Assembly: GCF_029873635.1 (NCBI RefSeq)
Contig: NC_080418.1
Coordinates: 9,934,062-9,998,061 of the forward strand
Direction: 5' to 3'
DNA from: Malania oleifera
Lineage: Eukaryota; Streptophyta; Magnoliopsida; Santalales; Ximeniaceae
DNA: 64,000 nucleotides
Shown: one piece after another, positions 12,001 through 24,639 of the stretch
How positions within the stretch are numbered: position 1 is the stretch's first letter
Layout: each line of letters begins with the position of its first letter
Translations under genes and position numbers: made by a program
The notes under the pieces: generated by a model
Databases searched by the model: none
What the model saw: the letters and a program-made list of their open reading frames with translations, nothing else
Told to the model about the DNA's origin: nothing

Positions 12001-13440
12001 CGCCAAATGATGTGAGCGTGCAAGTGCTTCATGGCTTCCATTTTGCATTGGTCATTTGTGCTTATAGAAATGTAAACCTGTTCATTTACTTAACACACAA
12101 ATGAGATGTTGTGCTTTGTCATAATCAAAACGAGATAGGACTTAAAAAATCAACACTAATACATAGTAAAAAGACATGATTAATAATATATAATAATATT
12201 ATTACATAGCTTTAGTTCAATGTTGGAATATAATATGAATTTAATGAAAGAAAATTGAATGTCATATTCCTGTTTCATGTTTGGTTTGACACAGAATCAT
12301 AATCGAAATTGTATTATAGTGTTTGGTATATATAGACATATGAACCGTAAATGAGTCTAATACATCAATTAGGTCATTATGGTATTAAAAATTAATTTAA
12401 TATAAAATAATGATATTATAAATATATAATTACTCTATAATATTATTTTATTAAGCTATATAATAAACATTTTTTTTTACAATAAAATCATTTTTATAAT
12501 TATGTACTTGATTATGCTTTAGCTATTTTATTTTACCCTTATTTAATTATTATTTTGTTTGAACTAAGATATTAATATTAAATTTTGTATTGTGTCTATA
12601 ACTTAATTCAATATAATAAAATAGTCACTATAGCATTATGTTTTATTTCACAATAGTATTTTATTATTATTTTATATATTATATCATATACATTTTTATC
12701 AACGACATTTTTATTTTATTTTAAAGTTATAAGTAAATATATAATGAATAATCATGCCACAATGATATCATATATTCTATAAATTAATACTATTTTTATG
12801 TATTATAATATTATTATATATAATATAAATTTCAATAATAATGGTTAAAATATTATATACTAAAAATATTATGATATATTTAAATTTAATGAAGTCATAA
12901 TTTTAATATTTTTTTTATAAATTTTATGTAGTATATATTTTATTATATATATAATATTACATTATAATATATATGAACCTGTGTATATTTAATATACAAT
13001 AATATTATATTTTTTCTATTCTATAACATTATCAAATTTTATTTTTATATATTTATAATTGATGATAATAATAAATATTGAATTTTATTTTAAGATTATA
13101 AATAATAATATAATATATTAATAATTTTATATTATTAAAATAAATAATAATATTTTAAATATTGATAATGATATAATAATACTAATATTATTTTTGAATT
13201 TAATGTAATATATGTTGTGTAATATTAATATAGAATATTATATTATAATAAATATTATATTTTTAGGAATTATGATTTGATTTTAGAGTAAAAGTGAAAA
13301 ATTAAAATATAGGTAAAAGAAAGAAATTATATTCCCGTATGAAATAGAAATTCGAAATGAGATGGTCCTAAAATAAATATTAGGAAATTAGAAATGAAAA
13401 GTAATCATTTCCATTTCTCTTAGAATTAAATGCTAATTAC
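12001..13440. other. AT-rich intergenic DNA, no gene seen
   Basis: Very AT-rich sequence dominated by short TAATAT runs. The edges (about 12240-12330 and 13310-13440) carry 'mirror' blocks such as GTTTGGTTTGACAC and GAAATGGAAATG on opposite strands. That hints at an old, decayed inverted-repeat element, but I could not define terminal repeats or a target duplication. No coding region or RNA gene recognised. Confidence 0.5.
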
Positions 13441-13611
13441 TAAACACCATCTTAATTAATTTAATAATTGTTTCTCAAAACTCACATCAAGAAGCGGTTT
13501 CTCAAAATATAAGAGAGAGAGAGAGAGAGAGATAGAGGGAAGCTCTGCGTCTTCCGTCCGCGGCAGCGCCATCGACCATCCTCCGACGTCGGTAGTGCAG
13601 CAGCCTCTCCT

Positions 13612-16600
13612 CAGAATGTCCATGGAGAAAGGCAAACCAGGTTCAGCTTCGACCCAGAACTCCACCCCAATCAAGCAAGATCCGACGGGGAGAGCTCGAG
13701 GAGGATGGCGGAGAGGCTCTGGACTTCCTACGGCCGCCGTGCCAGGTGATCGGCCCCGACGAGACCAGCTTGAAGGAAAACACTACTCCCGCTCGCATCC
13801 GTAAGCTCGACAAGGCTCGTCTCAGCGAGCGCGCTACCGAGTGCCGCTACCGGGCCAAGTTCGGAGACGCCATCGACGAGGAATCGGCAGCCATCGTCGT
13901 GACCGAGCTAGGGCTCCTGGTCTGTGTTACTTTTTTTTTTTTTTTTCATTTTTTTCCGCAGCATTTAAAAAAATAATCGATTTTTTTCTGAATATATCCA
14001 TAGACGTGTGCTTCGCCGTGTTTGAATTGATATTGCGTTGATATCTTTTTGTTATTGCAATTCAGATATTTATGTTTGCTAAAAATTTGTTGAAAGTAAA
14101 AGATGTTGGATTTTTCCTGCACCCTTGTTGGATTCATTTTGCACTTCATAGCTTATATTTATGTAGTGCAGTGCAAATATTCAAGTATTTGCTTTCTTAA
14201 AGCCTTGAAGTTTGCTCGAGTATGATTCTGTAGTTATGTTGAGGAAGTCGATATGAAAGTATCTGTGTTTGAGATCTATTTGGGCTCTTGTTAATTGTTA
14301 TGCGTGCCAAAAAATAGATACCAGAATTTTGTATTGTCCTTAGTGTGAAATGAGTTTTATTTCGACTGTTAACCCTGAAGTTTTTCTCATTTGAAGATTG
14401 TAACGCATGGTTACTGATAAAATTTACCAAAATAAGGAAAAAACATATAGGAGGTAAATCTTTCATTGTTATAGACTCTTAAATTGTCTTATCCTATGTT
14501 TAGAGGGATATTGGATTTGGATTTGTATTAGATTTAGACAAGATGTAATATAAAATTATATTAAAATTTGTCCAAATCTATACAAATTTAAATTCAAAGA
14601 CCAAAATCCATGCTCTCAAATGCAGCATTATAATTCGGTTCATGGCTTAAAAAATTGATATGATTATACATTCTTGTATCGAAATAGTATTGTCATTTCT
14701 TTATCACCCACTGACTGAATTTTGGTTTTGCCGCAGTTTTCAAGTCAATGCAGTTATACCAAATATAGTTTGGGATTTCGGATGTGTGTTTACTATGTGC
14801 TGTCCAGCTTTTGAACAGCATTTGTGGTTTTCTAGGTTTCAACTGCTCTTCAGGATTGTTCACTGTTTCATTATTTTATGATGAGCTTTCCTTGAAATGT
14901 GAGCTTGTCGTAGCGCATTTTATGTGTTGGCAAGTTATTTTATTTTACTTTTCCCTGTTTTAATGAAAGTTTTCCCTTTTATCTTTATGATTTAATATCT
15001 GATGGCTGGTCTTATTTGTGTGGCGTGATTTGCCCATGCTTTCTTTCAGATTTTATTTCGATGTATTCACTTTTTCCTTTTCTGTTTTTTTTTTTTTAAA
15101 TTTTTCTGAAGTAACAAGTTGTATCAAGAAAGAATTATCTGAATGGGCATGTAAATATGATAGTACACACACACGCACAGACAATCCACAAAAGAAGTGA
15201 ATCCAAAAATTTTGTAAAAGGTGCCCTATTTCCCTACATTATTCAGATCATTCAGATTTAATGTCTCTTTGCAGTTATGTTGTTCAATTTAGAAAGCAAA
15301 GACCAGAACTAATTTGTCTCCCTAGATCATCCTAAAGATAGCATGTGGCCTTGTGCTTCGAACTTTCTTAATATTTGTCCTGGTATCATGGTTTCTCCAA
15401 ACCTGAATAAGAACAATGACTGATCAAGGAATTTTCTGCACAAGTAACTATACATGCAGAAACAATGATTTTTATTAGGATGTTAATGACCCTTTTTGTT
15501 TTAGATACATATGATTGCTCATTACAACATGCTTGAGTAGTAATTATGCTTGTTTGCCCTTTTTCTGGCCATCCTGCCCCCTAACTGCATACATGTAGTC
15601 CAAGCCTGACTGAAATTATATTTGGAGTTCCAAGTCTTTGAAGATCTAGCCCTAGTAACTTGATTTATCAAATCAACAATTTTGTAGTAATGAGACTTAA
15701 ATATTGATATATCATGTAAGAAACAAGTTATTAACTGAGGAAATCAAGAACATATTTTTCGCTTTGCAGGGGTACAAAGTATACTGTAACAATGTATCTT
15801 GGTGGATAAAAACATGATTATGTATCTGGTGAACATGATCGTACATTTTGTGGAAAATAGGAGTGATGAGTCCAGTTAGGTTTAATCCACCTAAATAAAA
15901 AATTCTACCGTTCACCTCACATATCCTTTGTTTCAGTCTAAATTGGACATTTTCCCCTATTAGTTTTTTGGCAAATAAAGAAATTTATTAAGAAGAAAGA
16001 GATTACAAGGACAAGATTTCACCCAAAAATAGAAGCCAAAATGAAGTGACCAAAGAAAATCAGTGAGTGAAGCCCTCTAGTTGCGTTGCATATCTAACAA
16101 AAGAAAACTGTCAAGACAATTACTCGTAATGAGGCAAGATGAATAATTCAAATCCCAACCAAATTGGGAGAATGCTGTCTCTTAAAATTCTAGCATCCTG
16201 CTCCAGCCAAATACAGCCTTAGCCCTTACTGTTTTAATCAGATTTACCGCTTGACATTGTAACCCTGTAGTTTTTTCCCCCACAAGGACTTTCATCCTGT
16301 ATTTCATTGAATACTTAATTTGCTCTCTTACTCTCTTATAACATGTGGAATTTTAGCAGAAATAAGAAGCAGGCTTTAGGGTTTTTTGGTGTGTACAAGT
16401 GTGTGCGTGTGTGAGAGAAGGGGGGAGGGGGTTCATAACATGTATTCTATGACATGCGAACCAATATTTGCAAGCCATTTTCAGCAGATTCTCTTCTTTG
16501 TATGATGCCATTTCCTTTTTCCTCTTTGCAAATTGATTGGTTGTTTATGACCATGTAGTTTTTAGATAACACTGCATATCAAACCTGGTTAACTATTGTC

Positions 16601-17290
16601 AGCTCTTGCTGATACTTAATAGCAGCCACTCCATACTATTTTTTTTTTCTTTTGGTGTACCACAGTACAGTGTTCTGCCTTGAGAGTTGAGACTGCTTGT
16701 GCTTACATGACTGCAAGGGCAAGAGTGGATGGTCCTTCCTTGGAAAATTTAGGCATCTTCTATGTGGTGAATTTTCCATGTTTTGTTCATCCAAAAATAT
16801 AGTTCTTAGAAAACATAGCTCTTTTTGTTCATCTGAAAATTTTCATTGTTTATTTTAGGTTTTTTTTTTGTCTTTTTGTCCTTTTTCTGATATCTTTGTG
16901 TTTTACCATACGTCTATGCTTTTTTTTTTTTCTCCTTACATCCTCTGGATATGAAGTTCTTATGTTAAACTATTTTTCTTGAGAACTACCAACAGGTGGG
17001 TAGGCTGAAGAGATAAAGGTTGCAGGAGACTCCTTGGCTAAACTTGAGAGAGGAGCTGCTCTTTTGTTGTGACGGACTTTTGGCATAAGGGGTGACTACT
17101 GGACTTCAAGCTCTCCTGTCCTTTTTTTGCTGTTGATGAGAAAATTGGCATGAGCAGAGGATTTGGCTTCATGAACTTTCTGAACAAGTAAGAAGCTCAA
17201 AGTGCCATCAAGAAGCTGAATAATGGGTATGGCTATCATGATAATCTCATCCTCAAGAGTCAAATGGGCCTCGCCAAGATCAAACCAGAA
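13612..17290 (+). pseudogene. eIF3 subunit G (eIF3G) pseudogene, two exon remnants around a long intron-like gap
   Basis: The first remnant (about 13.67-13.93 kb) encodes GELEEDGEALDFL, RPPCQVIGPDE, RIRKLDKARLSERA and KFGDAIDEE. These match the amino-terminal region of plant eIF3G, normally GELDEEDGEDLDFLLPP, QVIGPDE, RVRKL and KFGDA. The segment normally between GPDE and RVRKL is mostly missing. The upstream Met codons (for example 13618) lie in another frame, so the start is frameshifted. A second remnant (about 16.99-17.29 kb) encodes AEEIKVAGDSLAKLERGAALL. It then carries a damaged CCHC knuckle region (GDYWTSS) and, after a deletion of roughly 100 codons, the RRM core SRGFGFMNF and a degraded KLN-GYGY-DNLIL end with an in-frame stop. 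The live protein is a subunit of the eIF3 translation initiation complex in the cytosol. The roughly 3-kb gap with splice-like edges argues for a decayed duplicate rather than a processed copy. Confidence 0.82.
13931..16985 (+). other. Intron-like gap of the eIF3G pseudogene
   Basis: T-rich sequence of the intron kind (many TTTGCAG-type acceptor look-alikes, for example about 15770). No coding region recognised. The right edge (TTGAGAACTACCAACAG, ending about 16995) is a plausible 3' splice site in front of the second eIF3G remnant. Confidence 0.5.
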
Positions 17291-17533
17291 TATGTTTTAA
17301 TTCCAAAACAAGCTTATCAAATATGTTTTTTTTTTTTCCTGAAAAAATGTTTTCTTAAAGTACACTACGCCCAGATACCCATACCCCTTTTCTGTTTATG
17401 TTTCAGATAATTTTTGTAGGGCTTTTCGTTTGGTGGAGGTTGATCTTGTGTTTTTTTGCTTGATATTTTCATTTGAATAATGTTCTATTCACATGGTTCC
17501 TTTGCTATGTTTTGATCATTTGATCATGGTAGC

Positions 17534-18036
17534 TGTTGGAGCAGCTATTGATTTTCATGGGCAGCAGCAGCTAGCCACCAGCCTCCATTGTTGATTTCAC
17601 ACTCGCAAGCACCATTTTTGAAATAATGCAGCCCCATCATATTTGAATCTTGTGGCAGCCAATTGCCTATATAAGGCCATGCATGCTCAACTGTGTAATC
17701 CATCCCAAAGCCAGAAAAATTGAGTGATATATATATATATATATATCCAATTTTGTGTATATCCTGTGAGGATTATTGGTTGTATTTGGGTTTTGGGTTT
17801 GAGAGTGTGAGTTGCTAATATTTTGTATTCTACTATTTTATTTAGTGAATACTGCTGATCCGTCTTCATCCGTGGAGTAGGCACACTGCTTAACCACGTA
17901 AATCTTCTGTGTCTTGTGTGTATCATTTTATTTATTTATTTATTTATTTTTACCATTAATTTCTCGTAATCATATTCAACTTCAAATTTTGATCTTGCTA
18001 GAAATATTATTTATTTTTGGGTCAAATTTTGTAACA
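17534..18036 (+). repeat. 5' LTR of the copia element
   Basis: TG...CA bounded, about 500 bp. It contains a TATATAAGG promoter box (about 17669), a (TA)n run at 17728-17747 and a (TTTA)n run at 17927-17950. About 300 bp is shared with 21695-21996. Confidence 0.7.
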
Positions 18037-21000
18037 AACTGGTTTTAGAGCTATTTTAATTTTTTGATATCTATTTGGAGTTTTTTTTAATTTTCAAAAT
18101 GGCAAAATTTGTTTCAGTTTATGGCGTATTAAAATGCATGTCATTTTAGTCCAACAAGGACTGCAAAAGGCACTATGACCACGAGAAAAATTGCCTGAAG
18201 AAAAAGGAGCCAATTGCAAGGCTCCAACTATGACCATGTCGGCTGCAAAATTGGCAGCCTCGACCGCAACGATCGTTTTGATGAAAATAGTATCAGCTGT
18301 GGAGTTAACAGAAGTAGACAAGAAAGCTCGCAGTACAATTATTCTCAATTTATCAGATAAGGTGTTATGCAAGGTTGTGGAGGAAGACAACGCGTTGAAA
18401 ATGTGGTAAAAGCTCGAGAGTCTCTACATAACGAAGTTTCTCACCAACAAGTTGTATCTTAAATAAAATCTTTACATACTACGGATGAAAGAAGGTATGC
18501 CTATTAAAGAACACATTGATGAATTTAGTTAGGTAATTATGGATCTAAGAAATCTTGAGATTAAAATTGATGATGAAGATCAAATCATTATTTTATTATG
18601 TTTATTGCCCCATTCCTATGAACATTTTGTCACCATTTTGCTTTGTGATAAAGACTCCGTTAGTATGGAAGATGTTAAGACATTTTTAAATTTGCAAGAA
18701 TTAAGGAAAAATGTTTCTAGCAATAACACTTAAGAAATTGGGGACAATCTTATTTGTGAGGGGGAGGAGTCAAAATAAGAGATCTGAAAATAGGGGTTGA
18801 TCTAAATCTAGATCAAAGAAAAATTTTGAATGTTTCTATTGTCAAAAGAAGGGGCACACTATGTGAAATTGTCTTAAACTTAAGAAAAATAATAAATCAA
18901 ATCAAAAGGAAGATAAGGATGAAATTTCTTCCGTTGTTGTCAAAGCTGTAGAAAATAAATCTTCAAATGCTGAATATGTTCTTTCAGTTACCGTTGTTGA
19001 TTTTAGTTAAAAAAATGAGTGGATTCTTGATTCAGGTTGTTCCTATCATATGTGTCCCAATAAAGATTGGTTTACCATATATCAATCAATTAATGGTGGT
19101 ATCGTCTTAGGTAATAATATGACGTATAAAACTGTTTGAATAGGTACAATTCAACTTAAGATATTTGATGGTATTGTAAGGACTTTGACAGATGTTCGGC
19201 ATGTTTCGGAGTTGAAGAAGAATTCTTTAGGTACTCTTGATGCTATCGGTTGTAAGTTTTCAGCTCAAGGTGGAGTACTGAGAGTTTCGAAAGGTGCACT
19301 AATTATGATGAAAGGAAATAGAAGAAATGGTCTTTATTTTTGTAGGGCAATATAGTTTATGACTCTGCTTCAATTTCTTCATCAGTCGACTTAGATTCAG
19401 ACACTATTTGGTTGTGGCCTATGCGCTTGAGTCATATGAATGAGAGGGGCATGACCAAATTGAGTAAATGTGGTTTACTTTGTGGACAAAAGATAGGTAA
19501 AGTTGACTTGTGTGAAAATTGTGTTTTTGGTAAATACTTGAAAATTAAATTTGGTACTGCAGTGTACACAACCAAAGAAACCGTGAATTATATCCATTAT
19601 GATCTTTGGGGTCTTTCACAAGTTCCCTCTCTCAATGGTTCCCTGTATATATTGACTTTTATTGATTATTTTTTCCACAAAGTTTGGATTTATACCTTGA
19701 AAAATAAAAATGATATGTTCGAAAAATTTAAGGAGTTGAAGGTATGATAGAAAATCAGACCGGTAAAAAGGTGAAATGTTTATGGGCTGATAATGATTTA
19801 GAATTCTGTTCAGGAGAATTTAATGAGTTTTGCAAGAGTAAAGGCATCGCTCGATACCGTACAGTTAAGGGTACTCCACAACAAAATGGAGCTGCAGAAT
19901 GCATGAACAGAATTCTTTTGGAGAGAGCACGATGTATGCTCTTTACTGCAGGTCTGCCAAAGAAATTTTGGGCCGAGGCAATCAACACAGTTTGTTATCT
20001 AGTAAATAGGTCTCCATCGACTGCTATTGAATGTAAGACACCTGAGGAGTTATGGTCAGGTAAACCTGCTGATTATTCTTGTTTAAGAATTTTTGGTTGT
20101 CTAGCCTATGCTCATGTTAATGAAGGGAAATTAGAGCCTAGCGCCAAGAAATGCATCTTTCTTGGATACAAACAAGCGATGAAAGGATACATGTTGTGGT
20201 GTCCTAATCCTAAGTCACCCATGTTTCTAATCAGCAGGCATGTCACTTTTGATGAATCTTTTATGCTTCACTAGAAAAAGGACTCTTCCGATACAGGTTA
20301 TAGTGAAAGTGGCAGACATCAAGTGGAATTTCAATTTGATGTTTCAAAGACGATGCTTGAAGCACCAACAAATCAGCCTACTAAGGAGGAGGAGGTCCAA
20401 TATGAAGAAGCACCGCCACCGCAATAGGACAGTATTGTTGTTCGGAGACAGCACAGGCAGATTAAGCTCCCCTAGAGGTATGCTTATGTAGATTTAGCTG
20501 CTCATGCTTTGCCTATGGTAAAATTCATTGAAGAGGATTAGCCTTCCACGTACCGTGCTGCCATTCTAAGCAAATAATCTATTAAATGGATTGTTGTTAT
20601 AACTGAAGAGATCGAGTCTCTTCATCGAAATCAGACATGGGAGCTAGTTAAACTGCCGAAGAGCCAAAAGGCTATTGGTTGCAAATGGGTTTTCAAAAGA
20701 AAAGAAGGAATTCGTAGAGTTGAGGATGTTAGGTACAAGAACGTTTGGTAGTAAAAGACTACAGTCAAAGGAAAGGTGTAGACTTTAATAAAGTTTGCTC
20801 ACTTGTGGTAAAACATACTTTAGTTCGTGTTTTACTTGCTTTAATTGCCTTATATGATCCGGAACTTAAATAGCTCGATGTAAAAACTACTTTTCTTCAT
20901 GGTGAACTTGAAGAATAGATTTACATGCATCAACTTGAAGGTTTTGTTGTCTATGAAAAAGAAGACCATGTTTGCTTGTTGAAAAAATCATTGTATGAAT

Positions 21001-21694
21001 TAAAGTAATCTCCAAGATAGTGGTATAAGCAGTTTGACTCCTTTATGATTGATCATGGTTATTATAGAAGTAATTATGATAGTTGTGTGTATTTCAGGAA
21101 GCTCTCTGATGATTCGTTCATATATTTATTATTATATGTTGATGATTTGTTAATTGTTGCTAATAACATATCAGGAATTTCTAGGTTGAAATCTTAACTA
21201 AACTCTGAGTTTGAGATGAAAGACTTAGGAGTAGGTCGGGAAATTTTGGGCATGGAAATTTATCATGACCATCAAGTTAGAAAACTTTGTTTATCTCTGA
21301 AAAATTATATTGAAAAAGTGTTTGAGTGGTTTGGGATGGAAATTCCCAAGCTAGTTTGTATACCACTTGCTATGCATTTTTGCTTATCAGAGGAGTTGTC
21401 CTCGTAGACCAATGAGAAAGAGCATATGTCTCACGTGTTCCTTATGCTAGTGCTGTTGGCAATCTTTTGTATGCCATGGTATGTTCTTGTCTTGACATTT
21501 CATATGCAGTTAGTATTATTAACAGGTACATGGAGAATCCAGGAAAAGAACATTGGCAGACTATGAAATGGATATTGCGGTATTTACGAGGTACTTTAGA
21601 TGTTGGTATGGTATTTGATCATAACAGTGCTGACACTTCTAAAAGTGTTGTTGGATTTTTGGACACTCACAACCACTAAAAGTTATAAAACTTT

Positions 21695-21996
21695 CTGCCT
21701 CCATTGTTGATTGCACACTCACAACCACCACTTTTGAAATAATGTAGCCCATCATATTTGAATCTTGTGCCAACCAATGGCCTATATAAGGCCATGCATG
21801 CTCAGCTATGAGATCCATCCCAAAACCAGAAAATTTGAGTTATATATATATATATATATATATGGTTATTGGGTGTATTTGGGTTTTGGGTTCGAGGGTG
21901 TGAACTGCCAATATTTTGTATTCTATTATTTTATTTAGTGAACACTTCTTATCCGTCTTTGCCCATGGAGTAGGTATACTGCCGAACCACATAAAA
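21695..21996 (+). repeat. 3' LTR of the copia element (partial)
   Basis: Aligns with 17580-17905, differing at scattered sites and by a deletion next to the TA run. Both outer parts of the LTR appear to be lost. Confidence 0.7.
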
Positions 21997-22314
21997 TAAC
22001 TCTACATAATTTAACTCATGTTAATATTTTATTATTACGTGACAAATATGGAGGAGTTCAAGTCGGATGGCTTTGGTTGCATCGCTAGATGCATGCGCAT
22101 AGTATTAGTTTAGATCAAAGATATTATTTGGAGAAAAAATATTATTATTATTATTTTTTAAGTATATCAGGTACTATTAAAAATAATAAATAATTCTAGT
22201 ACGATTAAAAAGTAAGAAACTTAAATATTAATAAAGTGTCTATTTTTTTGGTACTTTTAAAAATTTCTTTCTCACTTTTCTTGATACTTAAAAAATGAAA
22301 AAGTGGATCATTTG

Positions 22315-24034
22315 TGTTAGCCCTGACAGTTACACTATCTTAGTTTATATGTTTTGATGATATTAATCTATTTGTTGTTCCTAGTATTTTTCATCCTTAC
22401 AGATCTTATCTAGTATAGGTACAAAGTGTCGGATACACGGAAGTACTAAATTAGAAGCAAAGATCGGACCAAGTAAACATCAAATTGGAAAGATCGGAAA
22501 GACGCTAACTCAAAAGCACCAAAACACATGCTGAAGTTTTTATTGTGTATAAATTAATTATAATAAGGGTTGTGTGAGTGAGTGTGTATTGTAACTCTTG
22601 CGTTCAATGTCTAGCATGATTTTTGAGTAAGAATTGAGTCATTGCATAAGCATACTAGGACACATGAGCATATATGATCTACACAAAAGTAATAAACTCA
22701 CAATTCATAGTTTTCTAAGTTAAAACAAGAGTTTGTCAAATGAATACTAAAACTAAAATATGTTTTCTAAAATATGTTTTCAAAGGGATAAGTTTTTAAC
22801 ATTTTAGTTTTAAGAACATTTTTATACTTAGTCACAATTGTGTTAAAACAAGTTTTATATCCTAAAGATTCAAAGAAAGTCAAGTATATTTATAAAAGGA
22901 CATACTAAGCATATAAAATATCAAAATGGATTTTCAAACGTGTTTTATTAATTAAGATATCTTGTATTCAAAAGGAAACTCATTTGGACAAGTTTTAATC
23001 TTCATTAGACTTAATATATTTCATATACTTTTGTCTAAGTATGTTTTGAGTCATTAAAACGCTTTTTGATAAGGAAAAACAAAGCAATCGTCAGTACCGT
23101 AGTGTAGCCTTGAGTCCTGAATACGTTTCAGTATTTTGGGCATAACTTTTGCTAGGAAAGTCAAAATGGGACAATCTCAGTGTCCTTGGAAAGTTAAGAC
23201 AAAATGCCACAACTTTCATGTTGATGACTTTTTCTGATTCAGGGATCTCGTTGATGAACACAGGGGATTCATCGACGAGGTGTAGTATATGATTAGTCGA
23301 CGAGTCCAACGAGTAGAATGACGTTAAAGGACGAAAAACGGCTAGTTTATCAAATAAAATATCTTTTCTTTCCCCCAACGACTAGTTAACGGCTCCTAAG
23401 GCTCTTGTGCTATAAATATAAGCTATTAGACTTGTATTAACATGGTTTTAAAGGTTTTTGATCATTTTTAGTGAAAAATATCTTTTTACACCAAAACTTA
23501 AGCACCTAACACTTTGCATTGTTGTTTTTCATTCACAAGTGCTCATTCTCTCTTACTCTTTAATTGTGTTTGATTCATTACTTGAGAGATAGTGCGAAGT
23601 TTGCTTTGCATTTAATATTTGCTCATTTAAGGAACATCATATTATATTTCCATCATCTTCTTATAAGGTTCTTTGTGGACCATTTGGTGAAGGTTCTTTG
23701 TGAACCGAACAGACTCTTGGTGAGCAGGTAGGGATTTGTTCCTGAGTTGTAAGGCTTCTTCACCAGTGAAGGAGATCGTATAGTGGAATCCTTGAGTTGG
23801 TCTCAAGGCGTGGATGTAGGCTTGGTGCCGAACCATGTAAAAATATCGGTATTGATTTTCTCTTCCTATACTCTTTATTATTTGTCTTGTGTATGATTTA
23901 AATTTCATATATTGTGATATAATTGCTTGCATTTTGCCAAGTGTTTTATTTTGTAGAGAAAGTTTATAATTCCGCAAAAGAGTCCATTCACCCCCCCCTT
24001 TGGACTATATACTCCCGAGCTGGGACAACTAACA
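22315..24034 (+). mobile_element. Solo LTR (1720 bp) with intact ATTTG target duplication
   Basis: It begins TGTTAGCCCTG and ends GGGACAACTAACA, giving a TGTTAG...CTAACA terminal inverted match. It is flanked by ATTTG at 22310-22314 and ATTTG at 24035-24039. A TATA box (GCTATAAATATAAG, about 23411) sits after TCATCGACGAGG and GTCGACGAG motifs (23270-23310). The 3' end has the CATTCACCCCCCCC stretch typical of long Sirevirus/Maximus-like copia LTRs. No interior remains: the usual outcome of LTR-LTR recombination. Family assignment to Ty1/copia is inference. Confidence 0.88.
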
Positions 24035-24090
24035 ATTTGTATTTTTCTTTCATTTCTCTAATATATTTTAACTTTTAAACGAGCTATACG

Positions 24091-24393
24091 TAGGGGTGAG
24101 CATAATTCGGTTTTAACCGAATTAATCTACTGAATTTTGTCGGTTCGGTTTAGTTAATTTGTAGTTTGGTACAGTTCGGTTTCATAATAGGTTAAATTTA
24201 GGTATTTGATTTTTGGTTCAATTTTGGGGAAAATGTAATTCGGTTAACTGAATGATCCGAATTTTAATTAATTAATAATTAAATATAAATTATTAAATTA
24301 TATGATTTTAAGTTAGAATTCTAAACTTTCAATATTCCATTCGGCCATTCTCAGATTTCCTTCCCATTCGGCCATTTCCATTTTGACATATAA

Positions 24394-24439
<46 letters not shown>

Positions 24440-24608
24440 TTTGATTAAATTCGTTTAACCGAATTATCCGACAATTCGGTTCGGTCAGGTACGATTTGAT
24501 TTAAGAGTTCAATTCGATCGGTTCAACTATGAGATGGGCTTAACCGAAAAAATTTGATTAATTCGATTAATTAGCCGAATTGAACGAACCGATCCGTTGC
24601 ACACCCGG
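24091..24608. mobile_element. hAT-like MITE, right end worn
   Basis: The left end TAGGGGTGAGCATAATTCGG matches the terminal repeat of the MITE at 37357-37914. The body is AT-rich with repeated TTCGGTTAACCGAA-type words, and the right side has the complementary CCGAATTGAACGAACCG words. It ends in GTTGCACACCC instead of a clean TGCTCACCCCTA. No matching 8-bp target duplication is seen. A (TA)n run lies at about 24399-24432. Confidence 0.7.
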
Positions 24609-24639
24609 GCCATTGGAATTGTGTTGCTTATTATGTACC

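Larger units (their letters stand above)
17534..21996 (+). mobile_element. Ty1/copia LTR retrotransposon, broken
   Basis: The left LTR (about 17534-18036, TGTTGGA...GTAACA) is followed by a worn primer site (TGGTTTTAGAGCT, about 18040). The right LTR is partial (about 21695-21996), sharing the TGAAATAATG-AGCCC, GCCTATATAAGGCCATGC and TTTTGTATTCTA blocks. Interior in Ty1/copia order: gag (18.1-18.75 kb), CCHC knuckle (about 18.83 kb), protease ([12 protein letters not shown], about 19.02 kb), GAG-pre-integrase (about 19.4 kb), integrase (19.58-20.27 kb; GTPQQNGAAE), reverse transcriptase (about 20.6-21.4 kb; LLYVDDLL) and a partial RNase H (about 21.5 kb). Integrase before reverse transcriptase is diagnostic of Ty1/copia. 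More than ten breaks; fossil. Confidence 0.9.

Noticed and set aside
15960-16200. LINE 3' fragment in the eIF3G gap
   Set aside because: The AATAAAGAAATTTATTAAGAAG-type start suggested a retroposon tail, but I could not find coding sequence or a target duplication.
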